24,258 bases of DNA from Syntrophaceae bacterium UBA7544 (lineage in GTDB: Bacteria > Desulfobacterota > Syntrophia > Syntrophales > Smithellaceae): the NCBI GenBank assembly GCA_002479215.1, contig DLME01000099.1, forward strand, positions 13,178 to 37,435, written 5' to 3'. Of this stretch, positions 24,240-24,258 are shown piece by piece (position 1 is the first letter of the stretch; each line of letters begins with the position of its first letter). The notes beneath the pieces are model-generated. The model saw nothing but the letters and a program-made list of their open reading frames with translations, was not told the origin of the DNA and did no database searches. Made by a program: the position numbers and the translations under genes.

Positions 24240-24258
24240 ATGAAAAGGTTTGGTTTCT
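24240..24258 (+). CDS. Possible start of a plus-strand gene, cut by the window end
   Basis: ATG at 24240 opens a frame reading MKRFGF up to the window edge, with TTAGGA ending 6 bases upstream as a plausible ribosome binding site. Six residues are too few to identify anything. It would be divergent from coaBC. Confidence 0.35.

Overview
The window looks like a stretch of chromosome from an anaerobic Gram-negative bacterium of moderate GC, by eye in the 40s percent. The gene content (type IV prepilin, TRAP solute receptor, divergent EF-G paralogue, paired psd-pssA, long NfeD with a slipin) best fits a Desulfobacterota/Syntrophales-type organism such as Smithella or Syntrophus relatives. That placement is inference; no rRNA or other lineage-defining marker is present. 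Most of the window is core metabolism and information-processing genes, with short accessory stretches between them.

Layout. 1-4576 (minus): a run read as psd, pssA, rsmD, coaD, aspC and then ispG, which is cut by the window start. It covers phosphatidylethanolamine synthesis, 16S rRNA methylation, CoA synthesis, an aspartate-type aminotransferase and isoprenoid synthesis. Overlapping stops and starts tie psd to pssA, rsmD to coaD and coaD to aspC; ispG probably has its own promoter. 4577-8675 (plus): a divergent promoter drives a three-gene overlapping operon of a membrane-anchored transglutaminase-like protein, an ABC ATPase and a large ABC permease. 8844-11424 (plus): an EF-G paralogue with altered GTPase motifs, then a MogA/MoaB-type molybdenum cofactor protein. 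11483-13286 (minus): metallophosphatase, HIT hydrolase, LapA-like membrane protein and Mut7-C protein. 13543-15829 (plus): ligA and acylphosphatase. 16132-17953 (plus): a prepilin with a possible sigma-54 promoter, a decayed IS3-type transposase tail abutting the pilin stop, and an orphan TRAP receptor. 18149-23942 (minus): coaBC, family 4 uracil-DNA glycosylase, NfeD, slipin, a small four-helix membrane protein and a second class I aminotransferase. A new plus-strand gene may begin at 24240.

The most unusual signal is not a gene. Three intergenic regions (about 3065-3126 minus, 13344-13420 plus, 19751-19871 plus) carry the same architecture: GAAACT, a stem, a loop with ACGAAGTG or ACGTAGTG, the closing arm, T(A/T)AGTTGAA, then one or more further hairpins. 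The short unpaired blocks are conserved, while the stems differ in sequence and still pair. This is the pattern of a dispersed structured repeat family kept for its fold. I do not recognise it as a named family.

Several promoters were read by eye with 17-nt spacers: psd, the transglutaminase operon, ispG, coaBC and ligA. The ligA candidate would start transcription at or next to its ATG. Perfect palindromes overlap the psd -10 and the coaBC -35. No tRNA, rRNA, CRISPR array or complete mobile element was seen.
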